From JAMXLO01 sp963726125 (lineage in GTDB: Bacteria > Pseudomonadota > Alphaproteobacteria > Acetobacterales > Acetobacteraceae): a stretch of 64,000 nt of DNA. The position numbers and the translations under genes are program-made. Below, piece by piece: positions 8,231 through 19,000 of this stretch. Under the pieces are notes generated by a model, which had not been told where the DNA came from, made no database searches, and saw only the letters and a program-made list of their open reading frames with translations. The stretch is taken from positions 1-64,000 of the forward strand of contig CAVSBG010000001.1 of assembly GCA_963726125.1 (NCBI GenBank). Reading direction: 5' to 3'. Positions within the stretch are counted from its first letter, which is position 1. Each line of letters begins with the position of its first letter.

Positions 8231-9837
8231 TCAGGCTGCTGCGACAAAGCCGTCGCGCCGCGGATCGCAACCACCGGTCATCACGCCGGTGGCAGGATCT
8301 ATGGCGATGCCTTGCATGCCGCCAACCGCCGTTGTCCACGGCGCTGCCGCTTCGGCTGCATGGCCACGGTCGCGCAGTGCGGCAATCGTGTCGGCGGCGA
8401 TGCGCGATTCGACCTCCACGCGACGGCCGTCCCATAGGCGTGCACGCGGCGCATCGATGGCATCCTGGATGCCGAGACCGAAGTCGATATGCTGGATCAA
8501 CGCCTGCGGTTGCGTCTGGCAGATGCCGTAACTGCCTGGTGTGCCGAGGGCCAACACCGGCTTGCCGTTGCGTGTTGCGATGCTGGGCGCCATCGGCAGC
8601 GCGAGCGGTCCGCCGGGGCGCAATGCATTCGCGCCGCGCGGATCGACCTCACCCCAGTAGAGGAAATTGTTGAGGCATACACCGTGGCCAGGAACGACAA
8701 CGCCGCAGCCGAACTTTGCGCCCAGGCTCTGGGTTACGCAGACGACGTTGCCGCCACCGTCGGCGATCGAGAACGATGTGGTGTGCTGGTGGACGGCGCC
8801 GAGGAATTGCTCGGTTGGTCCCTCGATCGGGTTTCCATCGCGGAGGCGAGCGCGATGCTCCGCTACCGCGGCGTCCGACATTAGGGCGGTCAAGCGATCG
8901 GGTGATGGGTTGTTGTCGGCGATGCGAATGCCCGCGGCGAGGCGGATCGCGCGGTACATCGCATCAAGGTGCTCGATGCCGTTACGTTCCATGCGGGCAA
9001 TGTCAAGCCATCGAGGATGCGGAGGGCCAGCAGGTACTGAAAGCCCTCGCAGGGCGGCGGCAGCGTGTGCACGTGGATGCCGCGGTAGGTCGCCACCAAC
9101 GGATCGAGCCAAACCGGCTCGACAGATTCCAGATCTGCCAGCGTAAGGCAGCCGCCCAAGGCACGAACGTGTTCGACGATCGCGTTGCCCAGTGCGCCGC
9201 CGTGCAGGTGGCGCGGGCCTTCGGCGACAATCGCTTCATAGGTCCGCGCCAGATCGGGCTGGCGGAGGATCGTGCCGCCAGTGTTGTAGGTGCGCGCCCA
9301 GTCGGCCTGGAATGGTTCGTCGGGCCCCCTCCCCCTTCCCCCCTCCCGCAAGGGGAGGGGGAGAGTGAATTCCGCGGCTGTGTCGCTGATTGCCGACACG
9401 TTGTATTCGGTGAGGGGGAAGCCGTTGCGCGCCAGGTCGATGGCGGGGGCGAACACGTCTGCGAGTTGCTTGCGGCCGTAGCGGCTGACCAGTTCGCACC
9501 AGCCGGCGAGATTGCCTGGCGTGCCGGTGGCGATCGGTCCGCGCGACAATTGCTCGCGATCAGTGAAGCGTCCGGCGGGGAACTCGGAGGGCACGCGGGT
9601 GATGAAGTCCAGCGTGCGCACGCGCTGCTCGGCTGCGATGTAGCAGGTTGCCATGCCCATGCCGGCGAGGCCGGACATGTATGGCTCGACCACGTTCAAT
9701 GCCGCGGCGGTTGCGGCTGCTGCATCGAACGCGTTGCCACCGGCACGCAGGATCGCAGCGCCGGCCTGGGCTGCCTGTGGATGTGCGGCGGCCACGATGC
9801 CGCGCAGTGATGAAACGCTCGGACGCTTGCCGTCCAT
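8231..9837 (-). pseudogene. ggt: Gamma-glutamyltransferase, frameshifted
   Basis: The N-terminal part (9837 to about 9007) and the C-terminal part (about 9007 to 8231) are in different frames. The first runs to PPCEGFQYLLALRILDG; the continuation LDIARMERNGIEHLDAMYR is in the next frame, so one base is missing near 9007. The nucleophile region HQHTTSFSIADGGGN is in the second fragment, so the break separates it from the first half and would abolish activity if real. Full length would be about 535 residues, normal for the Ntn-hydrolase GGT family (hydrolysis or transfer of gamma-glutamyl groups). No clear signal peptide is visible. The first half also carries an in-frame repeat insert (9325-9365). 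GGAGGGGAGG upstream supports the ATG at 9837. Confidence 0.85.
9325..9365. repeat. GC-rich palindromic repeat inside the GGT coding region
   Basis: Same family as 6858-6898, nearly identical over about 40 bp. It is read without a stop in the GGT frame as LPLPLREGGRGRG, placed between VSAISDTAAEFT and PDEPFQADWAR, a stretch with no counterpart in ordinary GGTs that I know. Confidence 0.85.
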
Positions 9838-9853
9838 GTTGCCTCCCCTCCGA

Positions 9854-11095
9854 TCAGCCTGCCAGCACGCCGGCGACTGCGCCACTCATGCATGTCGCAA
9901 GGGTCCCCGACAGGATCGAGCGCATGCCAAGCGCGACGACCTCGTGCCGCCGCTCGGGGACCATGACGCCGAGCCCGCCGATCATGATCCCCAGGCTGCC
10001 GAAATTCGCGAAGCCGCACAATGCGTAGGTCAGGATCAGGCGCGACCGCGGCGAAAAACTGTCCGGCGGCAGCGCTGCCAGGTTCAGATACGCGACGAAC
10101 TCGTTCAGCACAGTCTTGGTGGCCATCAACGTCGCGGCCGCGCCGGTTTCGTGCCAGGGCAAGCCAATGAGCCACATCACCGGTTGGAACGACAGCGCAA
10201 AGATCCGCTGCAAGGTGATGGCGCTGTCGCCCCAATGTGGCAACAGGCCCAATGCAGCGTTGATCAACGCCACGAAGGCCACCGCCACCAGCAGTGTAGC
10301 GACAATTCCGACCAGCACGGGAACGCCGTCGATAGTGCCTTTGACGATGGCATCCAGCGCACTGACCGGCGGATCTGCGATGACCAGGCGCTCCTCGGAG
10401 ACATCGCCCGGACCAAATGGCACCAACAGTGCGGCGATAGCCAGCGCCGCTGGCGTGCTGATGACCGAGGCGATCAGGATGTTGCCCAATGCATTTGGTA
10501 CAATCGGGGCGAGGAACGATGCGTAGATCACCATGACAGTGCCGGCGACACCTGCCATGCCGCAGGTCATCAGTGCGAACAGCTCGCCGCGCTGCATGCG
10601 CGCGAGATAAGGGCGCACAAGCAGCGGCGCCTCGATCATGCCAACGAATACGTGCACCGCGGCACCGAGAGCGAGCGCGCCACCAACGCCCATCGTGCGT
10701 CGCAAGAGCCAGGCGAACGCACCGGTCACTCGTTGCAATACGCCCCAATGGAACAGCAACGATGCCAGCGCGCTGATCGTCAGCACCAGCGGGAGTGCCT
10801 GGAATGCGAGAATGAAGCTGGCGCCGGGATGCGATTCAGCGAATGGCAGTGGCGGTCCACCGAGATAGCCGAACAGGAAGTTGGTGCCGACCTGCGTGGC
10901 ATCCTGCAGCGCAGTCGCACCTCGGTTTAGCAGAAAGATCGCGCTGCTGGCTGGAGGAAAGCCGATCAGCAGCAAAGCAAGCACCCATTGCAGCAGCACG
11001 CCGGCAATCACGGTGTGCCAGGGAATGCGACGCCGGTTCTCGCTCAACGCCCAGGCGATGGCCAGCAGCGCGGCCACACCCAACAGGCCGCGCAT
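9854..11095 (-). CDS. CNT-family (NupC-like) nucleoside transporter
   Basis: 413 residues with multiple hydrophobic helices. Family signs are the N-terminal WHTVIAGVLLQWVLALLLI, the Nucleos_tra2 gate region (GVGGALALGAAVHVFVGMIEAPLLVRPYLARM, seen in parts) and the C-terminal domain with KTVLNEFVAYLNL and YALCGFANFGSLGIMIGGL. CNT proteins import nucleosides with H+ or Na+ across the inner membrane. It starts 8 bp after the TPP-enzyme stop codon and ends 16 bp before the GGT start, so it belongs to the same operon. The Shine-Dalgarno is weak, in line with translational coupling. Confidence 0.9.
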   Translation of the reverse strand: MRGLLGVAALLAIAWALSENRRRIPWHTVIAGVLLQWVLALLLIGFPPASSAIFLLNRGATALQDATQVGTNFLFGYLGGPPLPFAESHPGASFILAFQALPLVLTISALASLLFHWGVLQRVTGAFAWLLRRTMGVGGALALGAAVHVFVGMIEAPLLVRPYLARMQRGELFALMTCGMAGVAGTVMVIYASFLAPIVPNALGNILIASVISTPAALAIAALLVPFGPGDVSEERLVIADPPVSALDAIVKGTIDGVPVLVGIVATLLVAVAFVALINAALGLLPHWGDSAITLQRIFALSFQPVMWLIGLPWHETGAAATLMATKTVLNEFVAYLNLAALPPDSFSPRSRLILTYALCGFANFGSLGIMIGGLGVMVPERRHEVVALGMRSILSGTLATCMSGAVAGVLAG

Positions 11096-11103
11096 CGTTA
11101 TGG

Positions 11104-12765
11104 TCAGGCGGCGGGGCGCTGGTTGAACGGGTAGTAGGCGGGGAACTCACCGACCGCGGTCATATCGACCTCCACCAAACTTGGTCCCGTGTGCGCGATC
11201 GATTTCGCCACCGTGGCGCCAAACGTGTCGGCGTTGCTCACCTTCCAGAACGGGATGCCGGCGAGTGCCGACAGTTGGCCTAAATCAGGTCCCTGGAGAT
11301 CGGCATAAAAGCGGCGACCTTGAGCGGTCGCATCCTGGATCCGCTTGATCACGCCATAGCCGCGATCGTTCATCACGATGATCGTGACGTCGAGGTTTTC
11401 CTGCACCGCGGTCCACAGCTCGCCAACGTTGAGGAAGAAGCCGCCATCGCCGGTCATCACCACGGTCTTGCGTCCGTTGGCTGCTGCCGCCGCACCGAGA
11501 CCGAGTGACAGTCCCTGGCCTATGCCGGCACCGGCCGGAAACACGCTCTGGTTCGGGCTGTAGACAGGGAAGATACGATTGCCCCAGGTGGTGTTGTTCT
11601 GCGTCACGTCGCGCACCCAGATCGCGTCCTTCGGCATCACGTGCCGCAACTGCTCTGGGAAGCTGCCATAGACACCAAGCGTGGCGAGGAAATCGGTGCG
11701 CGCGGTCTGCCGCAGCGAGGTGAAGTCACTGCGATAGGACGGATCGATCTTCATGCGTCCTTCGATGCGCGGAAGCAGTGCCTCCAAGGTCGCCTGCGCA
11801 TCGCCGCAGGCGAACCAGGTGTTTGCGTAGGTGCGGCCGTTGGCCAATGGATCGACGTCGATCTGGACGATGTTGTTCGGCAGCTTCACGACGAAGTCGC
11901 CGGTCTCCTGGCCGCGCAGACGTGTGCCGACAGCGAGCATCAGATCGACAGTCTGATAGAACTGTTGAATCTTCGGCATGCCGTTGCCATGCAGGCCACC
12001 GAGATTCATCGGATGCTCTTCCGACACCGTGCCCTTAGCCGTTGTTGCTGCTGAGCATGGTGAAGCCGAGATCCAGCAGCTTGTGCAGCGCACTACCGGC
12101 ATTGCGCGCGCCGCCACCGATCCACAGCATCGGCCGCTTCGCAGCGACGATGCGCGCAGCGAGTTCATCGAGTTCCGTCATCCGACGGCGTGCGCGGTGG
12201 CGGCAGCGGCAGCACGAAATTATCGAAGATCGCCGGGCGTTCGATCGGCGTGCGCTGCAAGGTCGATCGGCACCTCCACGCTGACCGGACCGGTCGGCGG
12301 CGTCAGTGCATCGACGGCGGCACGGGTCAGCACGCCGATGGCCTGCTGCGCGGAGCGGATGCGATACGCGCTCTTGGACACCGAGCCCAACATGCCGAGC
12401 TGGTCCGGCGCGTCGTGCACCGTGCCGAGCTCTCGATCGACGAACTTGGTGGAGGTCTGGCCGGTAATGTGCAGCACGGGGGTGCCGGAGAAACGCGCCT
12501 CGATCAGGCCGCCGATGGCGTTCGCAGCGCCAGGGCCGGTAGAGGAGAAGATGACGCCGAGGCCGCCCGATACACGCGCATAGCCGTCCGCCATATGCGC
12601 TCCGCCGAGTTCACCGCGCGCCATCACGAAGCGGATGGTGTTGCGCCTGCCGATGGCGTCGAGCATCGGGATGTTGTGGACAGAGGCGATGCCGAAGGCG
12701 GTGGTTACGCCGCATTGCGTGAGGAATTCGGCCACCAGATCGCCGACGGTGTAGTCGCTCGCCAT
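11104..12765 (-). pseudogene. Thiamine-pyrophosphate enzyme (IlvB-like), three frameshifts
   Basis: The N-terminal PYR domain (start ATG 12765, with GGAG upstream) has the cofactor-activating Glu region MARGELGGAHMADGYAR. The C-terminal PP domain has GDGGFFLNVGELWTA and MNDRGYG, the TPP-Mg motif. Between them the frame changes three times: near 12233 (extra base; then AIFDNFVLPLP), near 12178 (then TELDELAARIVAAKRPMLW) and at 12037 (extra base turning NGKG into a stop). Reassembled, it is a normal 550-residue acetolactate-synthase-like enzyme. Substrate is unknown. It is the first gene of the operon running to 6929 and divergent from the lyase at 12903. Confidence 0.82.
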
Positions 12766-12902
12766 CTCAAACTCCTGCCTGTTGGCGCGAAGCTGAAGCA
12801 GGTGGTTTGGTCCGTCAATCAGTGTGCCGTTTGGTACGCTGTGTGCGGTTGCCCTGCCTGGGGCTGGTCGCCATGTTGGACGCACGCGAGGGAGAGAACA
12901 CC

Positions 12903-13718
12903 ATGCCAGCCAGCCAGGGCGAAAAGGCCAACCGTTTTCGGGCGCTGCACGATTCGTGCTTTGTCATCGGCAACGCGTGGGACGCCGGTTCGGCGCGCCT
13001 GCTGACCGGCGTCGGGTTCGTTGCACTGGCGACGTCGAGTGGTGCGGCGGCCGGCGTGCTCGGGCGGCGGGATGGAATGATTACGCGCGAAGAGTCGCTG
13101 GAACATGCGCGCGCGATCGTCGAGGCGACCGATCTGCCGGTGTCCGCCGATCTGGAGAAAGGGTTTGGCGACGCGCCTGCAGATGCAGCGCTGACCATAC
13201 GCATGGCGGGTGAGATTGGGCTGGTGGGCGGATCGATCGAAGATGCGTCCGGCGATCCGCAGAAGGCACTGTTCGATGCGGGCCACGCGCAGGAGCGTAT
13301 CGCAGCGGCCGTGGAGGCAGCGCGCGCATTGCCATTCCTGTTCACGCTTACGGCACGCGCGGAGGGTTTCCTGCGCGGCAATCCCGATCTGGACGATGTG
13401 ATCAAGCGATTGCAGGCATTCGAGGTGGCAGGCGCAGACGTGCTGATGGCGCCTGGGCTGCCTGACCTCGCCGCGGTGCGCACGGTGTGTTCCGCGCTGT
13501 CGAAGCCGTTCAACTTCATGGCTGGGATCAAGGGAAAGTCGTTCTCCGTCGCGGAGTTGGCCGATGCCGGGGTGAAGCGGATCAGCCTCGCCACCTCGCT
13601 GTATCGCGCCGCGATGACCGGCTTGCTGAATGCGGCGCGCGAGGTGAAGGAAAATGGGACGCTTGGCTACGTCGATACTTCGATGCCCACGGCGGAGCTG
13701 AATGGGTTCATGAGGTGA
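12903..13718 (+). CDS. ICL/PEP-mutase family lyase
   Basis: 271 residues. The N-terminus NRFRALHDSCFVIGNAWDAGSARLL and the active-site loop SADLEKGFGD at about residue 80 (DxDxGYG in PEP mutase) place it in the isocitrate lyase/PEP mutase superfamily, in the subgroup often annotated as carboxyphosphonoenolpyruvate mutase or 2-methylisocitrate-lyase-like. The loop departs from the classical D-D-x-G-Y-G, so the reaction is open. The start is the ATG at 12903 with GGGAGAG upstream. It is divergent from the TPP-enzyme operon (137 bp) and overlaps the next gene's 3' end by 11 bp, convergently. Confidence 0.8.
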   Translation: MPASQGEKANRFRALHDSCFVIGNAWDAGSARLLTGVGFVALATSSGAAAGVLGRRDGMITREESLEHARAIVEATDLPVSADLEKGFGDAPADAALTIRMAGEIGLVGGSIEDASGDPQKALFDAGHAQERIAAAVEAARALPFLFTLTARAEGFLRGNPDLDDVIKRLQAFEVAGADVLMAPGLPDLAAVRTVCSALSKPFNFMAGIKGKSFSVAELADAGVKRISLATSLYRAAMTGLLNAAREVKENGTLGYVDTSMPTAELNGFMR

Positions 13719-15000
13719 CAGCGATCGACGCATCGCACTCCATTGCCCGCCTATAACGATAGGCGTGGTCGTCGGCGTCTATGCGGACATCGTCCCAGGT
13801 GACGGACTGCCCGAGCGGAACTTCACGGCGCAGCATCACATGGCTGGCAAGCCCGATCGGCAATCCGCCAATTGCCAGACTGGCGCGGGCCGGCATCAAC
13901 TTGCCCCAGACACAGGCGCCGCCTTCACCATCCAGTACCTCGCCCGCGCGCAGATCGCGCTTGGCAGTGGCAACGACGTCCCCGCGGAATTCGGTTGGCG
14001 CGCCGGTCGCCTCGCCACGCAATGCCGCCGAAAGGATCGAGATGTTCAGCTCGAGGCCGATCAGGTGGAACGGGCGATACAGTGCGGAGATGCGGCCGGT
14101 TGCGTCGGTGACCACACCGTACTCCTTGAAGCAGCGCGCGGTGTAATCGCCGGGCGCCTCGAACACGACATAGACGCCCCAGCGCAGGTCGTTCACCACG
14201 TCCTGGCCGTTCCGCTGCAAACTTGAAACCACCTCCACTTGGCCTGGCAGGTGGCCGAGCGCATCGGCAAGCTCGTGCGTACCGCAGGGCGGGAAGGCGA
14301 GCCCATCGGACGGAACGGCAAGACCGGTGGCGTTTGCGACCGCAGCCATCTCAATGCCGGATTTGGTGCCGTCAAGGAACGAGTTGAACATCTGCGGGTT
14401 CATGCCGCCGATGCGGGCCTGCTCGTCGGTTAGTCCGTAATAGCCCCACACCGTCGCCGGCGTAGACGCGTGGTATTCCGGCAGGTACTTCGTGCCCTTC
14501 CCTGCGGCCAGCACGCGGAAACCGCAGGCACGCGCCCAATCCACGAGTTCGCAGATCAGCGCCGGCTGATCGCCATAGGCGAGCGAATACACCACGCCGG
14601 CGCGCGTCGCCTCGCGAGCCAGTGCAACGCCGGCGAGCACATCCGCCTCAACGTTGACCATGACGATGTGCTTGCCCTCGGCAATTGCGCGCCGCGCGTG
14701 TGTGATGCCGGCGGGCGCGTGGCCGGTCGCCTCCACCGCAACCTCGATGTTCCCCACCAGCATGGCGGATGCATCATCTGTGAAATGAGTCGCGGCGATG
14801 CGCTCGTCGCTCCAGCCGACGCGACGACACGCCTCGCGTGCGCGGTCCGGCGACAGATCGGCAATCGTTACGACGTCGATACCCGGCGTCGAGGGCACCT
14901 GCGCCAGGAACATGGAGCCGAACTTTCCAGCGCCGATCAGTCCGACGCGCACGGGCCGTCCGGCCTCCAGACGCTTGCCCAGCAGTCGGTGCAAATTCAT
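13708..15000 (-). CDS. Homoserine-dehydrogenase-like NAD(P) oxidoreductase with C-terminal SAF-like region
   Basis: 430 residues. The Rossmann motif VGLIGAGKFGSMF is near residue 20, followed by VDVVTIADLSPDRAREAC-like text and VEATGHAPAGITHA, as in homoserine/aspartate dehydrogenase-type folds. The C-terminal ~90 residues (KRDLRAGEVLDGEGG, ASHVMLRREVPLGQSVTWDDV) look like the SAF domain found in FlgA-like and sialic-acid-synthase proteins. Enzymes of this layout occur in sugar-acid and amino-acid-like catabolic clusters; the substrate here is unknown. The ATG at 15000 has GGGAG upstream. It shares a 67-bp divergent intergenic space with the creatininase gene. Confidence 0.72.
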   Translation of the reverse strand: MNLHRLLGKRLEAGRPVRVGLIGAGKFGSMFLAQVPSTPGIDVVTIADLSPDRAREACRRVGWSDERIAATHFTDDASAMLVGNIEVAVEATGHAPAGITHARRAIAEGKHIVMVNVEADVLAGVALAREATRAGVVYSLAYGDQPALICELVDWARACGFRVLAAGKGTKYLPEYHASTPATVWGYYGLTDEQARIGGMNPQMFNSFLDGTKSGIEMAAVANATGLAVPSDGLAFPPCGTHELADALGHLPGQVEVVSSLQRNGQDVVNDLRWGVYVVFEAPGDYTARCFKEYGVVTDATGRISALYRPFHLIGLELNISILSAALRGEATGAPTEFRGDVVATAKRDLRAGEVLDGEGGACVWGKLMPARASLAIGGLPIGLASHVMLRREVPLGQSVTWDDVRIDADDHAYRYRRAMECDASIAVTS

Positions 15001-15067
15001 GCGTTGGCTCCCTTTCCTCGCCACCGGTTTCGTGGCCCATTGCTACGCCTGGACAGGGAGAATTGCG

Positions 15068-15868
15068 ATGGCGGCACCGCCCGAGGTGGAATGGCGCAAG
15101 CTACGCGCGGATCAGTTGCGCGAGAAGGCTCGGCACGACGCGATGGTGATCCTGCCCGTTGCGTCTCTGGAACAGCATGGCCCGCATCTGCCGGTCGAGG
15201 TGGACAGCATGCTGGGCGAAGCGGTCGCGGTACGCGCTGCGCGCAAGATCGGCGAGCGCGGGCAGCAGGCATTGGTGCTGCCGGTGCTGTGGACCGGATT
15301 GTCCGAGCACCACATGAGTTTCGGCGGGACGATCACGCTGGACGTACCGACGTTCGCGGCGGTGATCGAGGGCGTCTGTCGTTCGGTGCTGCGGCACGGT
15401 TTCAAGCGCATCATTCTGCTGAACGCGCATGGCGGCAATGAGAACGCGCTGCGGACCATCACCGATGAACTGACGCCGAAGCTTGGCGCACCGATCGTAC
15501 AGTTCACCTACTGGTACGCAGCGGCCGTCGCGATCGCAAAGATATTGGAGACGCAGGGCGTGCTGATGCATGCCTGCGAAGCTGAAACGTCGATGATGCT
15601 CGCAGTGCGGCCGGAGCTTGTCGCGATGGATCGCGTCGGCATGGCGAAGGCGAACAGCGCACCGGATGTCACGGATGTCGTTGGCGGTGGCGTCTATCGC
15701 TGGCGCACGATCGGCGCACGGTCTTCGTCAGGCGTGATCGGCAATCCGGAGGCAGCGACCGCGGAAAAGGGCGAGCGGCTGTTCGAGGCAATCGCGTCGT
15801 CGGTGGCAGAGAAACTATGCAACAAGGAGTTGTGGGACTTGCCCTGGCAGGCAGAGACGTTGGAGTAG
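15068..15868 (+). CDS. Creatininase-family amidohydrolase
   Basis: 266 residues. Metal-ligand and active-site motifs of the creatinine amidohydrolase family are all present: LEQHGPHLPVEVD near residue 35, HHMSFGGT, LLNAHGGNENALRT and ACEAETSMML. Members hydrolyse cyclic amides (creatinine), formamides (FAPy deformylases) or mycofactocin peptides with Zn/Mn. GGGAG precedes the ATG at 15068. The next gene is a 5-oxoprolinase-like protein, also a cyclic-amide hydrolase, 142 bp downstream, which suggests a lactam-opening role (inference). Confidence 0.85.
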   Translation: MAAPPEVEWRKLRADQLREKARHDAMVILPVASLEQHGPHLPVEVDSMLGEAVAVRAARKIGERGQQALVLPVLWTGLSEHHMSFGGTITLDVPTFAAVIEGVCRSVLRHGFKRIILLNAHGGNENALRTITDELTPKLGAPIVQFTYWYAAAVAIAKILETQGVLMHACEAETSMMLAVRPELVAMDRVGMAKANSAPDVTDVVGGGVYRWRTIGARSSSGVIGNPEAATAEKGERLFEAIASSVAEKLCNKELWDLPWQAETLE

Positions 15869-15874
15869 GCCTCC

Positions 15875-15942
15875 CGTCATGGCCGGGCCAAGCGCGTCAT
15901 GGCCGGGTGAAGCCCGTCATGGCTGGGCTTGGCCCGGCCATC
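15875..15942. repeat. Cluster of three REP-like units (family GTCATGGCCGGG)
   Basis: Three partial copies of CGTCATGGCCGGG, at 15875, 15895 and 15915, end in the full palindrome GGGCTTGGCCCGGCCATC. This is the only cluster with head-to-tail units. Confidence 0.7.
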
Positions 15943-16010
15943 TGCTGCGGCATGCGCGCGATCACGACAGATGGCCAGGATGACGATTGTGATAGAAGGG
16001 AAAAGGCTTG

Positions 16011-19000
16011 ATGGCATCGGACAAATGGCAGTTCTGGATCGACCGAGGCGGCACGTTCACCGATATCGTGGCGCGCGATCCGAAGGGTCATCTCTCCACC
16101 CATAAACTGCTGAGCGAAAATCCCGGTCGCTATCGAGACGCAGCGATCGCCGGCATCAAGACCGTACTGGGCGTGTCACTCGATGCGCCGATACCGCCTG
16201 GCGTGGTGGAGGCAGTAAAGATGGGCACCACCGTCGCGACCAACGCCCTATTGGAGCGCAAGGGCGATCGAGCCCTATTGGTGGTCAACCGAGGGTTCGC
16301 CGACGCACTTCGCATCGGCAACCAGGCGCGGCCTCGGCTGTTCGATCTCGCGATCACGTTGCCATCGATGCTCTATGAGGAAGTCGTCGAAGTCGCCGGA
16401 CGCGTCGGCGTCGATGGCCAGGAGATCGAAGCGCTGGACGAGCGCGCGGCGCGTCAGGCGTTCGCAGCCGCGCGCGCCAAAGGCATTGCCGCCTGCGCAA
16501 TCGTGCTGATCCACGCATGGAAGTATCCGGAGCATGAACGGCGACTGGCCGAACTCGCGCGCGAGGCAGGCTTTACGCAGGTCTCCGCGAGTCACGTCGT
16601 AAGTCCACTACTGCGGCTGATCCCGCGCGGCGACACCACGGTGGTGGACGCCTATCTCTCGCCGATCCTGCGTCGCTATGTCGATCAGGTGGCGGCGGAG
16701 CTTTCCGATGTGCGGCTCTATTTCATGCAGTCCAATGGCGGGTTGGCCGACGCCTCAGCATTCCAAGGCAAAGACGCAATTCTGTCGGGGCCGGCGGGCG
16801 GTATCGTTGGCGCGGCACGCACCGCGGCCATGGCCGGACTGGATCATATCATCGGGTTCGATATGGGCGGCACGTCGACCGACGTTGCACTCTACGCCGG
16901 CGGCTTTGAACGCGCGTTCGAAACCGCCGTGGCTGGGGTTCGCATGCGCGCACCGATGATGGCGATCAATACAGTGGCTGCCGGTGGCGGTTCGATCCTG
17001 CATTTCGACGGGGCGCGGTTCCGCGTTGGGCCGGACAGTGCGGGCGCTGATCCCGGCCCCGCGTGCTATCGCAACGGTGGCCCACTAACGGTCACCGACG
17101 CCAACGTCTGTGTCGGCAAGATCCAGCCGAGGCACTTCCCCGCAATATTTGGACCGGATGGCGATCAACCGCTCGATGCAGATGTGGTGACCGCGAAATT
17201 CACATCGCTGGCGGAAGAGATCGCCAAGGCGACCGGTCAGCAGCGCACACCGCATCAGGTCGCCGAGGGGTTCCTACAGATTGCCGTCGCCAACATGGCA
17301 AATGCCATCAAGCAGGTTTCGGTGCAGAAAGGCCATGATGCAACGCGTTTCGCGCTGCAATGCTTCGGTGGCGCCGGCGGGCAGCACGCATGCCTGGTCG
17401 CCGATGCGCTCGGGATGGAGACGGTGTTCATCCATCCTTATGCCGGCGTGCTGTCCGCTTACGGCATGGGTCTCGCCGATCAGACCGTGATGCGTGAACA
17501 AGCCGTCGAGACGCCACTTGAACCGCAGGCGATGGCGAAACTGAACGAACTTGCGGATCGCCTGGAAGATCAGGCCAAGGCAGCGCTTACGGCACAGGGC
17601 GCGGAGCCCACGCATATAACCGTGCAACGCAACCTCCATTTGCGCTATTCGGGAACCGAGGCCGCGCTGATCGTTGCGCTGCGCCGCGAGCCGGAAATCG
17701 TCGCCGATTTCACGGCCGCGCATCGCGCGCGATTTGGATTCACCACACCGGATCGGCCGCTTGTGGTGGAGGCTGTCGCCGTCGAAGCGATCGCACCCGG
17801 TGAGACGGTGACCGAAGCAACACTCGCTACTCGCGTCGAGGGTGCGCCGCGAGCGATCGACAAGATCCAGATGTTCACCGGCGACAAGGATCGCACCGCA
17901 CCAGTGTTCGATCGCACCGAGCTTCTGGCGGGTGATCGCATCTCTGGTCCAGCGTTGATCCGCGAAGCCAACGCAACGACCGTGGTGGAGCCAGGATGGA
18001 CCGCGGAAGTGACCGCGCTCGATCACATGATGCTGCGCCGCACCGAGCGGCTGGCGACGCGCGTCGATGCCGGCGGCGATCGCCCGGATCCAGTGCTGCT
18101 CGAGCTGTTCAACAACCTGTTCATGAATGTTGCCGAACAGACCGGAACAGTGCTGCAGAATACCTCGATGAGCGTGAACATCAAGGAGCGGCTCGATTTC
18201 TCCTGTGCCATCTTCGATGCCGAGGGGTTCCTGGTGGCCAATGCGCCGCACGTGCCCGTGCACCTCGGCGCAATGGGCGAGAGCGTGCGCACCGTCCTGA
18301 ACAACCGGCGTCACACGCTGAAGCCCGGCGACGTCGTGGCACTGAACAATCCGTTCAACGGTGGCACACATTTGCCGGATGTCACCGTCATCACACCGGT
18401 GTTCGACGAGAACGGCGGCAAGATCCTGTTCTTTGTCGGCAGCCGCGGACACCACGCCGATATCGGCGGCATCACGCCCGGCTCGACACCACCGGTATCG
18501 CACACGCTGGAAGAGGAAGGCGTGGTGATCGACGACTTCCTGCTGGTTGATGGCGGCCACTTCCGTGAGTCGGAACTGCGCGCGCTGCTCGCCGGTGCGA
18601 AGTATCCCGCACGCAGCCCCGATGTGAACGTCGCCGACATCAAGGCGCAGGTCGCGGCGAACGAGAAGGGCGTGCAGGAACTGCAACGCGTCGTGTCGCT
18701 GTATGGCTGGCCGACGGTCAGCGCCTACATGCTGCACGTCATGAACAATGCAGAAGAGTCGGTGCGCCGCGTGATCGATCGTCTCGGCAGCGGCTCGTTC
18801 GAATACACCATGGATAGCGGTTTGCCGCTGTGCGTGTCGGTCAGTGTCGATCGGGCAAGCCGCAGCGCGGTGGTGGACTTCAGCGGCACCGGCCATCAGA
18901 GCGAGAGCAACTTCAACTCCCCACCGGCGGTCACGCGTGCAGCAGTGCTGTACGTCTTCCGCACATTGGTGGCCGACGATATCCCGCTGAACGACGGCTG

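Noticed and set aside
12903..13718. Isocitrate lyase of the glyoxylate cycle
   Set aside because: 271 residues is too short for classical isocitrate lyase, and the loop is DLEKGFG rather than the ICL KKCGH context.
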